Source: Nitrospira sp. (lineage in GTDB: Bacteria > Nitrospirota > Nitrospiria > Nitrospirales > Nitrospiraceae). Taken from it: a stretch of DNA of 64,000 nt. The notes below the pieces were generated by a model that was given only the letters and a program-made list of their open reading frames with translations, did no database searches and was not told the DNA's origin. The stretch lies in assembly GCA_029194665.1 (NCBI GenBank), contig JARFXO010000006.1, positions 248,001 to 312,000 of the forward strand, written 5' to 3'. Both the position numbers and the translations under genes were made by a program. Shown one piece after another: positions 33,012 through 41,835 of this stretch. How positions within the stretch are numbered: the stretch's first letter is position 1; every line of letters begins with the position of its first letter.

Positions 33012-33743
33012 TCACATGACGATCCCACCACCGGCCTGGATCGTCTGCCCTGTGAGCCATCGAGCCTCCTCGCTCACGATGAACGCCACCACGTCGGCAA
33101 TATCCTTTGGCACACCGAGCCGCTTCATAGGCGAGAGCTCAATGCCCATCTGCCGATACTCTTCCGTCATCATCCCGGTCTCGGTGAAACCCGGCGAGAC
33201 CGTATTCACCGTGATCCCCCTTGGAGCCAGTTCTTGCGCCAGCCCTTTGGTGTATTGTTCGAGCGCCGCTTTGCTCCCGAGATAGGCCGTAGCTCCGGGA
33301 AAGCGCTGATGCGTCCCACCGGTTGAGATATTCACGATACGTCCCCCGTCCTTCAGCGCTCTGGCCGCTTCCTGCATGGCAAAGTACGGTCCCTTGGCAT
33401 TCAGCGCGATCACGCCGTCAAAGTCTTCCTCCGTCGTTTCCTCAAGCGGCTTCGGCATAAACTTGCCCGCGTTGTTCACGAGAATATCCAGTCGGTTGAA
33501 TTGTTTGACCGTATCGGCTACGAGCCGGCGCGCGCCCGCCACCTGGCTCATATCGGCTTGGACCGCGAGTGCCTTGCCGCCTTTGGCTTGTATCACCGCA
33601 ACGACCTGCTGAGCTTTCTCCGCACTCTTCGAATAGTTCACCACGACAATCGCGCCTTCCTCGGCCAATCGCTCCGCAATCGCCCGACCGATTCCGTTGG
33701 AGGCTCCGGTCACAATCGCCACTTTCCCGCTCAATGATTTCAT
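33012..33743 (-). CDS. SDR-family oxidoreductase (FabG-like)
   Basis: A 243-aa classical SDR with T-G-A-S-N-G-I-G-R-A-I-A, N-N-A-G, N-I-S-T-G-G and Y-L-G-S-K (Tyr/Lys pair). Similar to 3-oxoacyl-ACP reductases and glucose dehydrogenases. Substrate unknown. It sits between the NmrA and nitroreductase genes, all on the minus strand. Confidence 0.9.
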   Translation of the reverse strand: MKSLSGKVAIVTGASNGIGRAIAERLAEEGAIVVVNYSKSAEKAQQVVAVIQAKGGKALAVQADMSQVAGARRLVADTVKQFNRLDILVNNAGKFMPKPLEETTEEDFDGVIALNAKGPYFAMQEAARALKDGGRIVNISTGGTHQRFPGATAYLGSKAALEQYTKGLAQELAPRGITVNTVSPGFTETGMMTEEYRQMGIELSPMKRLGVPKDIADVVAFIVSEEARWLTGQTIQAGGGIVM

Positions 33744-33767
33744 CCGTTCGGCTCCTCAACAATCCTG

Positions 33768-34364
33768 TTATGCGATGGGATTCCCCCATTGTCCTAAAAA
33801 TGTCCATTCTTGAATCGGCCTACGAATCCTTGGTCGAAGCTCCCGCTCTCGCAGCCGCTCTGGAAGCACAGCTGGATCACCTGGGTAGCCGACGGCGATC
33901 ATCGCAACCGGTTCGAAGCCCGAAGGAATCCTGAGATCGATCCGCGCCTTCTCCACGTCGAAACCTGCCATCTGATGAGCGGCCAAGCCGCCGGCCGTTG
34001 CCTGCAAAACGAGATTCTCCGCCGCCAATCCCGTATCGTGAAAGGCATGTCGGTTCGGATTGCCGTCATCCTCGAAATTCATGCAGGCGACCGAGAGGAT
34101 CAGCACCGGCGCGCGGAAAGCCCATCTCCGGTTCCCCTCAGCCAGACAATCGAACAGCCGCTTCCATTCGGTTTCGTGGTCGTGCTTGCTCGCCACGATA
34201 AATCGCCAGGGCTGCTCGTTATTCGACGAAGGCGCCCATCGAGCCGCTTCGAAAAGAGTTCGTAAAAGATCGGTCACTATCGGTCGCTCATCGAAGGCGC
34301 GCGGACTCCAACGACGAGCGAGCAACTCATGGATAGGACACTGCTTGGGCGCGGGCTTCTCCAT
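33768..34364 (-). CDS. Nitroreductase-family protein
   Basis: A 198-aa FMN-binding nitroreductase-like protein: R-R-W-S-P-R-A-F, A-A-R-W-A-P-S-S-N-N-E-Q-P-W-R-F and a G-Y-P-G-D-P-A near the C-terminus. I chose ATG 34364; the frame is open to 34445 but that lies inside the efflux gene. A 38-bp overlap with the outer-membrane gene remains. Confidence 0.88.
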   Translation of the reverse strand: MEKPAPKQCPIHELLARRWSPRAFDERPIVTDLLRTLFEAARWAPSSNNEQPWRFIVASKHDHETEWKRLFDCLAEGNRRWAFRAPVLILSVACMNFEDDGNPNRHAFHDTGLAAENLVLQATAGGLAAHQMAGFDVEKARIDLRIPSGFEPVAMIAVGYPGDPAVLPERLRERELRPRIRRPIQEWTFLGQWGNPIA

Positions 34365-35781
34365 GGCCGCTATCCTTGCTTGGCTCCTCGGCCGGTTGGC
34401 TATCGGGAGACCACCCGCCTCCGAGTGCTCTGTATAGTTGCACAATTGAGGAGAGAAGCAACCGTCGCGTACCGGTCAAGGCCAGCTCCGCCTCGAACAG
34501 ATTTCTCCGCGCGACGAGGACGTCAAGGTAGTTGGCCAGGCCTCCTCTATAGCGAAGTTCGGCGAGTTTCAACGCCGACTGCAGCGCCGTGACCTGTTGC
34601 TGCTGGGACTCGCCTTGACTGCGTGCCGTCCGAACGGCGATGAGCGAATCCTCGACTTCGCGAAAGGCCGTCAGTACCGTCTGTTGATACTGTGCCAATA
34701 CTTCCTTGTTTTGAGCCTCCGCCGCTTCCTGCTGGAATCCCAGTATTTGAGCATTAAAGATAGGAGCCGCTAAACCGGCGCCGAACACGCCGAAGGAGGA
34801 GGGATCTGTGAAGAGCAAGGAAAGTTCGGGGTGCGCCATGCCGGCCATTGCGGTCAACGTGATTTTAGGGAATCGTTCCGCCTTCGCGACCCCGATACGG
34901 GCGTTGGCGGCAGCCAACTGTCGTTCCGCGACCTGCAAATCCGGCCGCCGTTGCAACAGCTCGGACGGCAAACCAGCGGGAACGTTCGGGGGCAGTGCTT
35001 GCTCGTCCAATGAACGCCCGCGGGCCATGCTGAAGGGTTTGCGGCCCAGGAGCACGCTCAACTCGTTCTCCGTTTGAACCATCCGTCGTTGGAGTTCCGC
35101 CGTACGAGCCGCCGCATTGGCTCGTTCCGCTTCAAACTGATCTGCGTCCAGTTTGGAAGTCATCCCCTGGCGCAACCGTGCTTGGGCGATCCGCACGGAC
35201 TCTTCCCACGATTGCAGCGTTCGCTTTGCGATCTCGAGCTGGAGGTCGAACTGGAGAAGATTGAAGTACGCTTCGGCCACTGTGCTGACCAGTTGAATCG
35301 TCACCGCACGGCGGTTCTCTTCCTTGGACAACAGGTCAGCGCGCGCCGCCTCGTTGGATCGTCTGAGGCGACCCCACAGATCCACCTCCAATGCCGCGGT
35401 GCCTGAGAAATAATAGTTGAACGGATTGGGAAAGCCGGGAAACAAGAACGCGGTGTGGCGGACGGCCGGCATGTTCGCTGCAGCCGTGATCTGCGGCAAA
35501 AAGTCGGTTCGGGCGATCAGGGCCCTTGCTCGAAACTCATCGATGGTCGCAACCGCCCGCTGGAGATCCCAATTGTTCTCAAGAGCCGCCCGAATGAGCC
35601 GCTGCAGCTGCTCATCACGCAGAAGCTCCCACCACGGCAGATTAGCCATTGAGGGCAGGTCCGACGGACCTTCCGCCATGCGGAAAGAATCCTCTGTGTC
35701 GGCCTTGGGCCTGGTGTAATCAGGGCCCATGGCGCAGGATAGAAGAAGACACGCAAGTCCGATGGCCAAGATTGTACGCAT
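34327..35781 (-). CDS. Outer-membrane efflux lipoprotein (NodT/OprM-like)
   Basis: A 484-aa TolC-like channel. Signal peptide with lipobox A-C-L-L-L-S-C, G-P-D-Y-T-R-P after the Cys, and L-R-Q-G-M-T-S-K-L-D-A-D-Q-F-E and R-R-P-D-L-Q-V-A-E as in NodT-type factors. Start at ATG 35781, because the longer frame would enter the RND gene. Third gene of the pump operon, 1 bp after the RND gene. Confidence 0.93.
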   Translation of the reverse strand: MRTILAIGLACLLLSCAMGPDYTRPKADTEDSFRMAEGPSDLPSMANLPWWELLRDEQLQRLIRAALENNWDLQRAVATIDEFRARALIARTDFLPQITAAANMPAVRHTAFLFPGFPNPFNYYFSGTAALEVDLWGRLRRSNEAARADLLSKEENRRAVTIQLVSTVAEAYFNLLQFDLQLEIAKRTLQSWEESVRIAQARLRQGMTSKLDADQFEAERANAAARTAELQRRMVQTENELSVLLGRKPFSMARGRSLDEQALPPNVPAGLPSELLQRRPDLQVAERQLAAANARIGVAKAERFPKITLTAMAGMAHPELSLLFTDPSSFGVFGAGLAAPIFNAQILGFQQEAAEAQNKEVLAQYQQTVLTAFREVEDSLIAVRTARSQGESQQQQVTALQSALKLAELRYRGGLANYLDVLVARRNLFEAELALTGTRRLLLSSIVQLYRALGGGWSPDSQPAEEPSKDSGHGEARAQAVSYP

Positions 35782-35782
35782 G

Positions 35783-38700
35783 TTAGGAATTCTCCTCCGA
35801 CGCAAAGCTCGACCTCATGGCTTGGTTCTCGCTCGCTTCAGGTTGCTTGCTACGCCGAGTCATCTTTCTCAGCAGCACAAAAAACAACGGCACGAAGAAG
35901 ATCGCCAAGAATGTGGCCGCGAACATCCCACCGAGAACCCCGGTCCCGATCGACTGACGGCTGGCAGCCCCGGCGCCCGAAGCAATCACTAAGGGGAACA
36001 TCCCGAAGATGAAGGCCAGTGACGTCATAATGATCGGCCTGAAGCGCAAACGGGCCGCCTCCACCGCCGCTTCAATGAGAGGTCGCCCCGCTTCATAACG
36101 GGTGTTGGCAAATTCGACGATCAGGATGGCATTTTTCGCGGCAAGTCCGATCAACGTCACGAGACCGATCTGGAAATAGATGTCGTTTTCGAACCCTCGA
36201 AGCCAGACAGCCGTCAACGCACCGAACACGGCGAACGGGACGGCGAGAATGACGGCAAACGGCACCACCCAACTCTCGAACTGTGCGGCCAAGACGAGAA
36301 AGACCATCAACAACCCGATGGCAAAGACTTGGCTTGATTGACCACTGACCCGACGCTCCTGAAACGAGATATTGCTCCAATCGATGGTATAGCCTTGCGG
36401 ATCCAGCACCTCCTCCGCGACCCGTTCCAACGCTTCGAGTGCTTGACCTGAACTGAAACCAGGCGCAGCAGCACCCAGCAAAAGCGCCGTGTTGTAGCCA
36501 TTGAAGTGATTCACCGGGTCCGGTCCGCTCTGATACCTCGGCGTCACGACTGTATCGAGCGGGATCATATTGACACCCCTCGGGCTTCGGGCACGCACAT
36601 AGATTTTCGAGAGGTCCTGAGGCGTCGACCGGTACTCGGCGTCTGCTTCCGTCTGCACGTGATACACCCGCCCGAATTTGACGAAGTCGTTAATGTAATA
36701 ATTGCCGAAGTACGCTTGCAATGTATCAAAGACATCCGAAATCGGAATCCCCAAGGACTTCACCCGTTCTCGATTCACGTCGGCATAGAGTCTGGGCGAG
36801 GAGACACGAAAATTCGTCCCGACGCGTCCGATCGCCGGTTCTTTTTGCGCCCGCTCGACGAATTGCTGGGCCACCATGGCGAATTTATTGAAATCGCCGC
36901 CACTTGGATCTTGGATCTGCGCCGAGAAGCCACCGACGGCACCCACTCCGCGAATCGAGGGGGCATTGAATGCAAGGAGCAGGGCTTCTGGAATTTTTGC
37001 AAACTCCCCGTAGGCAGCTCCGATCAGCGCTTTTACATGGTACTGAGGCTCCGGCCGTTCATCCCATAAGTGCAACGGCACGAACATCGTCGCCGTGTTC
37101 GGCCCTCTGGTGCCGAACACGAAATTCTGTCCGACCAAGGCATCGGTTGAATGAACCGCCGGGATCGCCTGAAAAAACCCCTCGACTCGTTCGAGAACCG
37201 CCTCCGTCCGCTGCGTCGATGCACCGTCCGGCAATTGTGCGATGACGATGAAGTAGCCTTGATCTTCCTCCGGTAGAAAACTACCCGGCAACTTCTGGTA
37301 GAGTCCGATGGACACGACGACGAGCAACGCAAACACCGCCATGACACGAAGCGGCCTCACGACGAGAGCGGCAATCGCGCTCGTATACCCAGATTGCGTC
37401 CGGCCGAACACACGATCAAAAAGTTCCCAAAACCTGCTCCGTTTCCGATGGTGCTGTGTGAGCACGACACCACAGAGCGCGGGACTCAGCGTCAATGCCA
37501 CAAATCCTGACACGGTAACGGAAATCGCAATCGTTGCCGCAAACTGCTTATAGAGAGCCCCTGTGATCCCGCCGATAAAACCCACGGGTGCGAAGACGGA
37601 TACCAAGACCAACACGATCGCGATAATCGGCTCAGTCACCTCGCCCATGGCCCTCTTGGCCGCCTCTTTTGGAGGAAGTCGATCCTCACGCATATGTCGC
37701 TCAACATTCTCAACCACGACGATGGCGTCGTCCACCACAATCCCTATTGCCAGAACCATCCCGAATAGGGTGATCGTATTGATGGAGAAGCCGAGGGCAT
37801 AGAGCCCGATGAAGGTGCCGATCAAAGAGACGGGTACGGCGACGGTTGGAATGATGGTCGCCCGCCAGGTCTGCAGGAACAAATATACGACGAACACCAC
37901 CAGCACCATCGCTTCCATCAATGTCTTGACCACTTCCTTGATCGAGACTTCGATGAAACGCGTGGTGTCGTACGGAGAATCATAGGACACGCCGGAAGGA
38001 AAATCCTGGGCCAGCTCATCCATTTTCGCTCTCGTGCGACGCACGGTATCGAGCGCATTCGCTCCGGGAGACAAGAACGTCAGCATGAACGTCGTCGGCT
38101 TGCCGTTCTGTCGGCCTTCCAACCCATAGGCTTGGGCACCTAGTTCGATGCGGGCCACATCTTTCAACCGGACCAGCGACCCGTCCGGCATGGCACGCAC
38201 GATCAAATCTTCGAAGTCCTTTACCTCCGTGAGACGGCCTTTAGCAATGATCGGGATCGTCAGTTCGGTCCCCTTCGGTGCCGGTTCCCTCCCGATCGTT
38301 CCGGAGGGATTATCGCGATTCTGCTCACGGATGATCGCGATGACATCGCTCGGGACAAGGCCCAATTTCGCCATCAGCAGCGGATTGAGGATGATCCGCA
38401 TGCTATAGTTCTGCTGCCCGAACACCACCACATCCCCCACGCCTTTGAGGCGCTTCAACTCATCGACGAGCCGAAGCGTGGCATAATTCGAGAGAAAGAT
38501 GGCGTCGTGCCGCGGATCGGTCGAGTTGAGCGCGATGACGAACACGAGATCGGGAGACATCTTCTTGACGGAGATGCCCTGACGAACCACCTCCGGAGGA
38601 AGCTGCGGCTCGGCGAGCTTTTCACGGTTCTGTGTTTGAACCTGAGCGATGTCCGGGTTTGTGCCGATCTCAAACGTCAACTTGATCGTGACGTGGCCGT

Positions 38701-38956
38701 CGTTACTGCTGGACGATTCGTAATACAGTAGATTGTCAACACCCGGGAGCTGGACCTCGATCGGGCGGGCGACCCCTTCGGCCGCGACCTCTGCGCTGGC
38801 GCCGAGATAGTCCGCGTCGATCTGCACCACCGGTGGGGTGATTTCAGGAAATTGCGCGACCGGAAGGAACTGCGCGGAGAGCAGCCCCATGACGACCACC
38901 ACGACCGAGATGACCGACGCAAGAATCGGCCGATCGATAAAAACGTTCGAGATCAC
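35783..38956 (-). CDS. RND efflux transporter, HAE-1 type (AcrB/MexF-like)
   Basis: A 1057-aa inner-membrane pump of the HAE-1 family. It starts at GTG 38956 (V-I-S-N-V-F-I-D-R-P-I-L-A), whose GTGA overlaps the stop of the fusion-protein gene; a longer open frame upstream has no family similarity. Key features are the 12-TM layout with two periplasmic loops, a G-x-x-V-D-D-A-I-V-V-V-E-N-V-E-R motif in TM4 (the proton-relay Asp-Asp) and F-A-N-T-R-Y-E-A-G. Likely extrudes hydrophobic drugs, solvents or bile-like compounds; the specific substrate is unknown. Confidence 0.95.
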   Translation of the reverse strand: MISNVFIDRPILASVISVVVVVMGLLSAQFLPVAQFPEITPPVVQIDADYLGASAEVAAEGVARPIEVQLPGVDNLLYYESSSSNDGHVTIKLTFEIGTNPDIAQVQTQNREKLAEPQLPPEVVRQGISVKKMSPDLVFVIALNSTDPRHDAIFLSNYATLRLVDELKRLKGVGDVVVFGQQNYSMRIILNPLLMAKLGLVPSDVIAIIREQNRDNPSGTIGREPAPKGTELTIPIIAKGRLTEVKDFEDLIVRAMPDGSLVRLKDVARIELGAQAYGLEGRQNGKPTTFMLTFLSPGANALDTVRRTRAKMDELAQDFPSGVSYDSPYDTTRFIEVSIKEVVKTLMEAMVLVVFVVYLFLQTWRATIIPTVAVPVSLIGTFIGLYALGFSINTITLFGMVLAIGIVVDDAIVVVENVERHMREDRLPPKEAAKRAMGEVTEPIIAIVLVLVSVFAPVGFIGGITGALYKQFAATIAISVTVSGFVALTLSPALCGVVLTQHHRKRSRFWELFDRVFGRTQSGYTSAIAALVVRPLRVMAVFALLVVVSIGLYQKLPGSFLPEEDQGYFIVIAQLPDGASTQRTEAVLERVEGFFQAIPAVHSTDALVGQNFVFGTRGPNTATMFVPLHLWDERPEPQYHVKALIGAAYGEFAKIPEALLLAFNAPSIRGVGAVGGFSAQIQDPSGGDFNKFAMVAQQFVERAQKEPAIGRVGTNFRVSSPRLYADVNRERVKSLGIPISDVFDTLQAYFGNYYINDFVKFGRVYHVQTEADAEYRSTPQDLSKIYVRARSPRGVNMIPLDTVVTPRYQSGPDPVNHFNGYNTALLLGAAAPGFSSGQALEALERVAEEVLDPQGYTIDWSNISFQERRVSGQSSQVFAIGLLMVFLVLAAQFESWVVPFAVILAVPFAVFGALTAVWLRGFENDIYFQIGLVTLIGLAAKNAILIVEFANTRYEAGRPLIEAAVEAARLRFRPIIMTSLAFIFGMFPLVIASGAGAASRQSIGTGVLGGMFAATFLAIFFVPLFFVLLRKMTRRSKQPEASENQAMRSSFASEENS

Positions 38957-40146
38957 AAATGATCCTGAGGAGGGCTGGGGGCAGACTCCGTAGCGGAGAC
39001 ATTCGCCGCGACCCAGGGAACGGCCTTTACGGGAGCCCCTGGACCGATCTTCATTAAGCCATTCACGACCACCCGATCGCCCGTATGCAGACCTCTGTCG
39101 ATGATCCACTGGCTTCCTTTCCAATCAGAAGCCGCCACGTCTCGAATCTCAACCTTCTCGTCCGGGTTGACCACATAGACAAAGGGACCCTGTGGACCTT
39201 GCATCACGGCTCGTTGGGGAATGAGGACCGCATCTGTTTTCGTATCACCGGTAAATCGGACCTTCACAAATTGCCCGGGCAGAAGGGTACGATTTGGATT
39301 GGGGAATGTGACTCGTATTTGACGCGAGCTGGTTTCCGTCCGCAAACCGGGCTCCAACAAATCAAGGACCCCTTCTTGTGGATAGACCGTGCCATCCATA
39401 AACGTAAGCCGGCCTCGCAACTTGTAATCTCCTGGATGGGTAATTCGCTTCGCCTCGATGTCCCGCCGCCGTTGTAGGATGAACAGCTCGGGAACGTTCA
39501 CCACCACGTACATCGGATCAACTCGATGGATCATGGTCAGCAGATCGGTCTGAGCCGAGACCAACCGTCCTTCATAGTAACGGCTGCGCTCGATAATCCC
39601 GCTGATGGGAGCCGTGATGAGTGTGTTATCCAGATCGAATTGGGCCTTGATGAGGTCGGCGTGCGCGCCTTCCAGCGCGGCACTGGCCGACAGCTGCTCG
39701 GCAACGGCATCATCGACGTCCTTCTGGCTGACCGCCTGTTCGGCAAGCAACGGTTTCACTCGAGCCAGGTCCTGTTTGGCTTGGACCATACGAGCCTCCG
39801 CCTGCGCAATCCTGGCCTTGGCACTCGCAACCGCCGCTTTGAAGGGCACCGGCTCAATCTGATACAGGCGATCTCCTTGCTTCACGTCGCGCCCTTCCGG
39901 ATAGAGGACCGCCTTCAAAATCCCTGTCACTTGCGGACGAATCTCCACCGGACGAGACGCTTCGGCCTGACCGATAAACTCCGGTTCATCGGGGACGTTC
40001 TGTGTTTGCACAGTGACGACCTCGACTTGCGATACCTCCGGTGCCGGCATCGACTCGGCTTCTTGTTTACAAGCGGCTGAGACTGCCATGGCCACAAAGA
40101 CAAGCCCCGCTGCGACATACCCCATAGACTGATGATCTTTCTCCAT
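38953..40146 (-). CDS. RND efflux periplasmic adaptor (AcrA/MexE-like lipoprotein)
   Basis: A 397-aa membrane-fusion protein. Signal peptide ending A-V-S-A-A-C is a lipobox, followed by E-F-I-G-Q-A-E-A-S-R-P-V-E-I-R-P-Q-V-T-G and I-T-A-P-I-S-G-I-I-E-R in the lipoyl/coiled-coil parts. I chose ATG 40146; the frame is open to 40200. First gene of the three-gene pump operon. Confidence 0.93.
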   Translation of the reverse strand: MEKDHQSMGYVAAGLVFVAMAVSAACKQEAESMPAPEVSQVEVVTVQTQNVPDEPEFIGQAEASRPVEIRPQVTGILKAVLYPEGRDVKQGDRLYQIEPVPFKAAVASAKARIAQAEARMVQAKQDLARVKPLLAEQAVSQKDVDDAVAEQLSASAALEGAHADLIKAQFDLDNTLITAPISGIIERSRYYEGRLVSAQTDLLTMIHRVDPMYVVVNVPELFILQRRRDIEAKRITHPGDYKLRGRLTFMDGTVYPQEGVLDLLEPGLRTETSSRQIRVTFPNPNRTLLPGQFVKVRFTGDTKTDAVLIPQRAVMQGPQGPFVYVVNPDEKVEIRDVAASDWKGSQWIIDRGLHTGDRVVVNGLMKIGPGAPVKAVPWVAANVSATESAPSPPQDHL

Positions 40147-40304
40147 ACAACCCATCCTACTTTTGCCTACTTTTGAACCCTCACGATGTTTCCACTGCAA
40201 GGCAAACGTGTTATTTTACTCAAACAGCTGAGACGAGGGCAAGTCTAGACGATCACCGCCTACCGATTCTTACGACAGTGACGAATCGCCGACATTCGGG
40301 TTCA

Positions 40305-40628
40305 TCAATCCTTCAATCCGTTCGTCGCGACTTTTTCTGAAGGTCCGCCCGGCTGGTGTCTTCTGATTTCTTCGACGACACATCTGGTTAAACAACCGGA
40401 CGCGCGCAGCTCCGCCCCTTGCCGCCACAGACTGGCCAACAGCGCCTTGCCGTCGGAATCGATGAACGTCACGCCGGTCAGATCAACCATCACGCAACGC
40501 TGCTGCCTGGCGGACAACCGACAGCAACTGGCGCTCAGCTCTCCGACCCAGGGACCGGCGAGCCGTCCCTCAAGTCTCAGCCACAGGGAGTCCGGTTCCA
40601 GCCCTCGTTGTTCGGTAATCTTCAACAT
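40305..40628 (-). CDS. STAS-domain protein
   Basis: A 107-aa STAS-domain protein with V-M-V-D-L-T-G-V-T-F-I-D-S-D-G-K-A-L-L. The conserved D-S of anti-anti-sigma factors is present as D-S-D-G. No kinase partner is nearby. Possibly a regulator of an anti-sigma or transporter. Confidence 0.78.
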   Translation of the reverse strand: MLKITEQRGLEPDSLWLRLEGRLAGPWVGELSASCCRLSARQQRCVMVDLTGVTFIDSDGKALLASLWRQGAELRASGCLTRCVVEEIRRHQPGGPSEKVATNGLKD

Positions 40629-40662
40629 GTTCGTCGCGCGCCTCGCTGCGGCGTCACCTGCT

Positions 40663-40728
40663 TCAAGCCAGGACCGACATCGCGATCACCGCGATCACGT
40701 TCAACAGAAAAAGAATGATCAGCCACAT
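40663..40728 (-). CDS. Possible tiny membrane peptide
   Basis: A 21-codon frame, all hydrophobic (M-W-L-I-I-L-F-L-L-N then V-I-A-V-I-A-M-S-V-L-A), with AAGAAGGG ahead of the ATG. Short, so only weakly supported. Confidence 0.3.
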   Translation of the reverse strand: MWLIILFLLNVIAVIAMSVLA

Positions 40729-40811
40729 GATGCCCTTCTTTTAGCTTGCTTCAGTGCAATACGACCCTGGCCTCTGTCTGGCCCTCTTCATTTGGCTTTC
40801 CCGACGTTCGA

Positions 40812-41318
40812 TCAGAACATCCGCAATCCGTGAGCGACCTTCCTCATCGGATGTTGAGGAGCTCCGTCACGCTCCTGAAGCCAACGAGCGAGCACGCCAT
40901 CCAGAGCCCACTTCCCTCCGCCGATGATCACCAGGGCGGCGCTCATCGCGATCACGAGTAGATGATATTCAAAACCCTCCCCCTGCTGTTGGCCGAACCA
41001 GTTCATGAAAAACCCATGCGGCCAGTGCACGGTTGGGATCGCGCCCAGCATGATGACGATGAAGCTTGCCGCCGTGAACCGCGTCAGAAATCCCACGAGC
41101 AATCCCAGGCTGCCGAGGGATTCCCCGATGATGACGAGGAACGCCACGAGCCAAGGGAGCCCCATGTTTTGGGTAAAAAACCCCATCGTCCCCGCGAAAC
41201 CGTTTCCACCAAACCAGCCTAGGAGTTTCTGAGCGCCATGCGCGAACATCACGCTCCCGAGTCCAACTCGAAGGATAAGACCGGCCCAGGAATCATCTGT
41301 TCTGAAGAATGCCGTCAT
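40812..41318 (-). CDS. DoxX-family membrane protein
   Basis: A 168-aa four-TM protein: G-L-I-L-R-V-G-L-G-S-V-M-F-A-H-G-A-Q-K-L near the N-terminus, W-F-G-G-N-G-F, and E-Y-H-L-L-V-I-A-M near the end, as in DoxX/DoxD proteins. Role in redox or quinone-linked metabolism uncertain. The zinc-ribbon gene ends 12 bp upstream, so they may form one transcript. Confidence 0.88.
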   Translation of the reverse strand: MTAFFRTDDSWAGLILRVGLGSVMFAHGAQKLLGWFGGNGFAGTMGFFTQNMGLPWLVAFLVIIGESLGSLGLLVGFLTRFTAASFIVIMLGAIPTVHWPHGFFMNWFGQQQGEGFEYHLLVIAMSAALVIIGGGKWALDGVLARWLQERDGAPQHPMRKVAHGLRMF

Positions 41319-41330
41319 GATACCCTCCCC

Positions 41331-41600
41331 TCAACTCACGCACTTCTGACTCGGCGCCAGTTCACTGCCGCGCTGCGATCGCCTATTTTGCAGAATCACA
41401 GGATCAACAATGTCGCCGCACTGTACACAGCGTCGGAGCAACACGTCGGCTTCGCTGCTACCAAGCATGGACTCGAAACCCTGTTCCACAACCATGAGTC
41501 CCGTGCACCTGGAACAAGGTACGGAATTGAAGATCCTGTTCCGTTCCAGTCGATTGCGCCCGGTCCGCTCGTTCTTCGTCGACTCAACCGCTGTCGCCAT
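41331..41600 (-). CDS. Zinc-ribbon protein (paralogue A)
   Basis: An 89-aa protein with C-S-R-C-T-G-L-M-V near residue 29 and R-R-C-V-Q-C-G-D-I-V-D-P-V-I-L-Q-N-R-R later, four Cys forming a zinc ribbon. The second ribbon half matches the 47934 protein. GGGAGG precedes the ATG. A sigma-54-type promoter lies ~40 bp upstream. Function unknown. Confidence 0.75.
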   Translation of the reverse strand: MATAVESTKNERTGRNRLERNRIFNSVPCSRCTGLMVVEQGFESMLGSSEADVLLRRCVQCGDIVDPVILQNRRSQRGSELAPSQKCVS

Positions 41601-41636
41601 GATCGACCTCCCTTGTGTAAGACCTCACTCAATCTA

Positions 41637-41654
41637 GGGCAACTTATGTTCCAA
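41637..41654 (-). promoter_or_regulatory. Sigma-54 (RpoN) type promoter
   Basis: On the minus strand TTGGAAC then TAAG and TTGC, with 10 nt between GG and GC, the -24/-12 spacing. Close to the TGGCAC-N5-TTGC consensus (A for C and A for G). It is ~38 bp upstream of the zinc-ribbon ATG. Confidence 0.6.
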
Positions 41655-41760
41655 CGCGCTTCCTCACGCGGGCCCCACCGAAGCCATTGCAATTAATGGA
41701 GAATACACATCGGTGAGGGATACTCTTGACCGAAGCAATCGGGGCGATCTGCCGAGCTTA

Positions 41761-41785
41761 CGGCACAGTGCCGAGGGATCGGCAC
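41761..41785. promoter_or_regulatory. Palindromic site, possible enhancer of the sigma-54 promoter
   Basis: CGGCACAGTGCCG (41761-41773) and GTGCCGA-4nt-TCGGCAC (41768-41785) give two overlapping palindromes, ~110 bp upstream of the sigma-54-type promoter, a usual distance for an activator site. The activator gene lies just beyond. Confidence 0.5.
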
Positions 41786-41835
41786 AAACCCGAATCCTAA
41801 AATGATGTCATCACGAAACGCTTGCCTGCGAGAGG

